Positions 4,995 to 5,076 of a DNA stretch of 5,076 bases are shown piece by piece. The stretch covers positions 1 through 5,076 of the forward strand of contig DIFG01000042.1 in the NCBI GenBank assembly GCA_002419025.1, in the 5' to 3' direction. The stretch comes from Deltaproteobacteria bacterium UBA5754 (lineage in GTDB: Bacteria > Desulfobacterota > Dissulfuribacteria > Dissulfuribacterales > UBA5754). Made by a program: the position numbers and the translations under genes. Each line of letters starts with the position of its first letter. Position 1 is the stretch's first letter. Below the pieces are notes generated by a model. The model made no database searches, was not told where the DNA came from, and saw only the letters and a program-made list of their open reading frames with translations.

Positions 4995-5076
4995 TGATGG
5001 TCTCGTAAAAAGTCCCAGACTCGTCATGCCGGACTTGATCCGGCATGCAGAACATATTGAAAACACTGGATTCCGG
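4995..5076. repeat. Start of a dispersed intergenic repeat with a perfect hairpin (cut by window end)
   Basis: The stretch begins TGATGGTCTCGTAAAAAGTC, contains a perfect 9-bp hairpin CATGCCGGA (5025-5033) and TCCGGCATG (5039-5047) with a CTTGA loop, and continues through an AT-rich spacer into CACTGGATTCCGG at the window edge. From memory, this order (GTCTCGTAAAAAGTC, a CCGG-rich hairpin, then TTGAAAACACTGGATTCC) is a common intergenic repeat style in Desulfobacterota genomes; copy number cannot be seen here. On the minus strand, AGTC-TGG-GACT followed by TTTTT could also form a tiny terminator. The right end is outside the window. Confidence 0.55.

Noticed and set aside
1..5076. A previously undescribed defence, toxin-antitoxin, phage or mobile gene system
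   Set aside because: All six genes belong to known families. No CRISPR array, tRNA, rRNA, transposase, integrase or unusual gene cluster is visible in the window.

Overview
The window is a GC-rich run of six genes, all on the + strand and overlapping one another, framed by two shorter, more AT-rich flanks that carry repeat-like DNA. The content (anaerobic-type cobalamin genes, a folK, a small PP0621-type membrane protein) and the look of the flanking repeats suggest a bacterium of the Desulfobacterota (former Deltaproteobacteria), probably an anaerobe. That assignment is inference from style and family resemblance, not from a marker gene.

Layout: 1-120 is a non-coding leader with short inverted repeats and no convincing promoter. 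121-217 is a long imperfect hairpin, probably a dispersed repeat copy, ending just before the ribosome binding site of the first gene. Then come folK (243-764, folate pathway pyrophosphokinase), a 91-residue membrane-anchored four-cysteine protein (761-1036), cbiET (1033-2250), cbiF (2247-3014), cbiG (2986-4053) and cbiH (4038-4838). After the last stop, 4839-4954 holds nothing recognisable. 4955-4974 is a small hairpin followed by five T's (a possible terminator or an operator-like palindrome), and 4995-5076 is the start of a second dispersed-repeat-like element that runs off the window.

The genes work together as part of corrin ring building. In the anaerobic pathway, CbiH methylates C17 and contracts the ring, CbiF methylates C11, and CbiG opens the lactone and releases the two-carbon fragment. 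After two steps not encoded here (CbiD and CbiJ), the CbiT and CbiE halves of the fusion protein methylate C15 (with decarboxylation) and C5. The presence of CbiG is the strongest sign that this is the oxygen-independent, cobalt-early route. All five gene junctions overlap (4, 4, 4, 29 and 16 nt), so the block is almost certainly one transcript with translational coupling. folK and the small membrane protein sit at its head, which links a folate gene to the B12 genes by transcription.

I do not see a clearly new biological system. The points most worth a second look are the small cysteine-rich membrane protein inside the operon, the hairpin repeat abutting the folK ribosome binding site, and the change in the SAM-binding glycine motif of the CbiT half.
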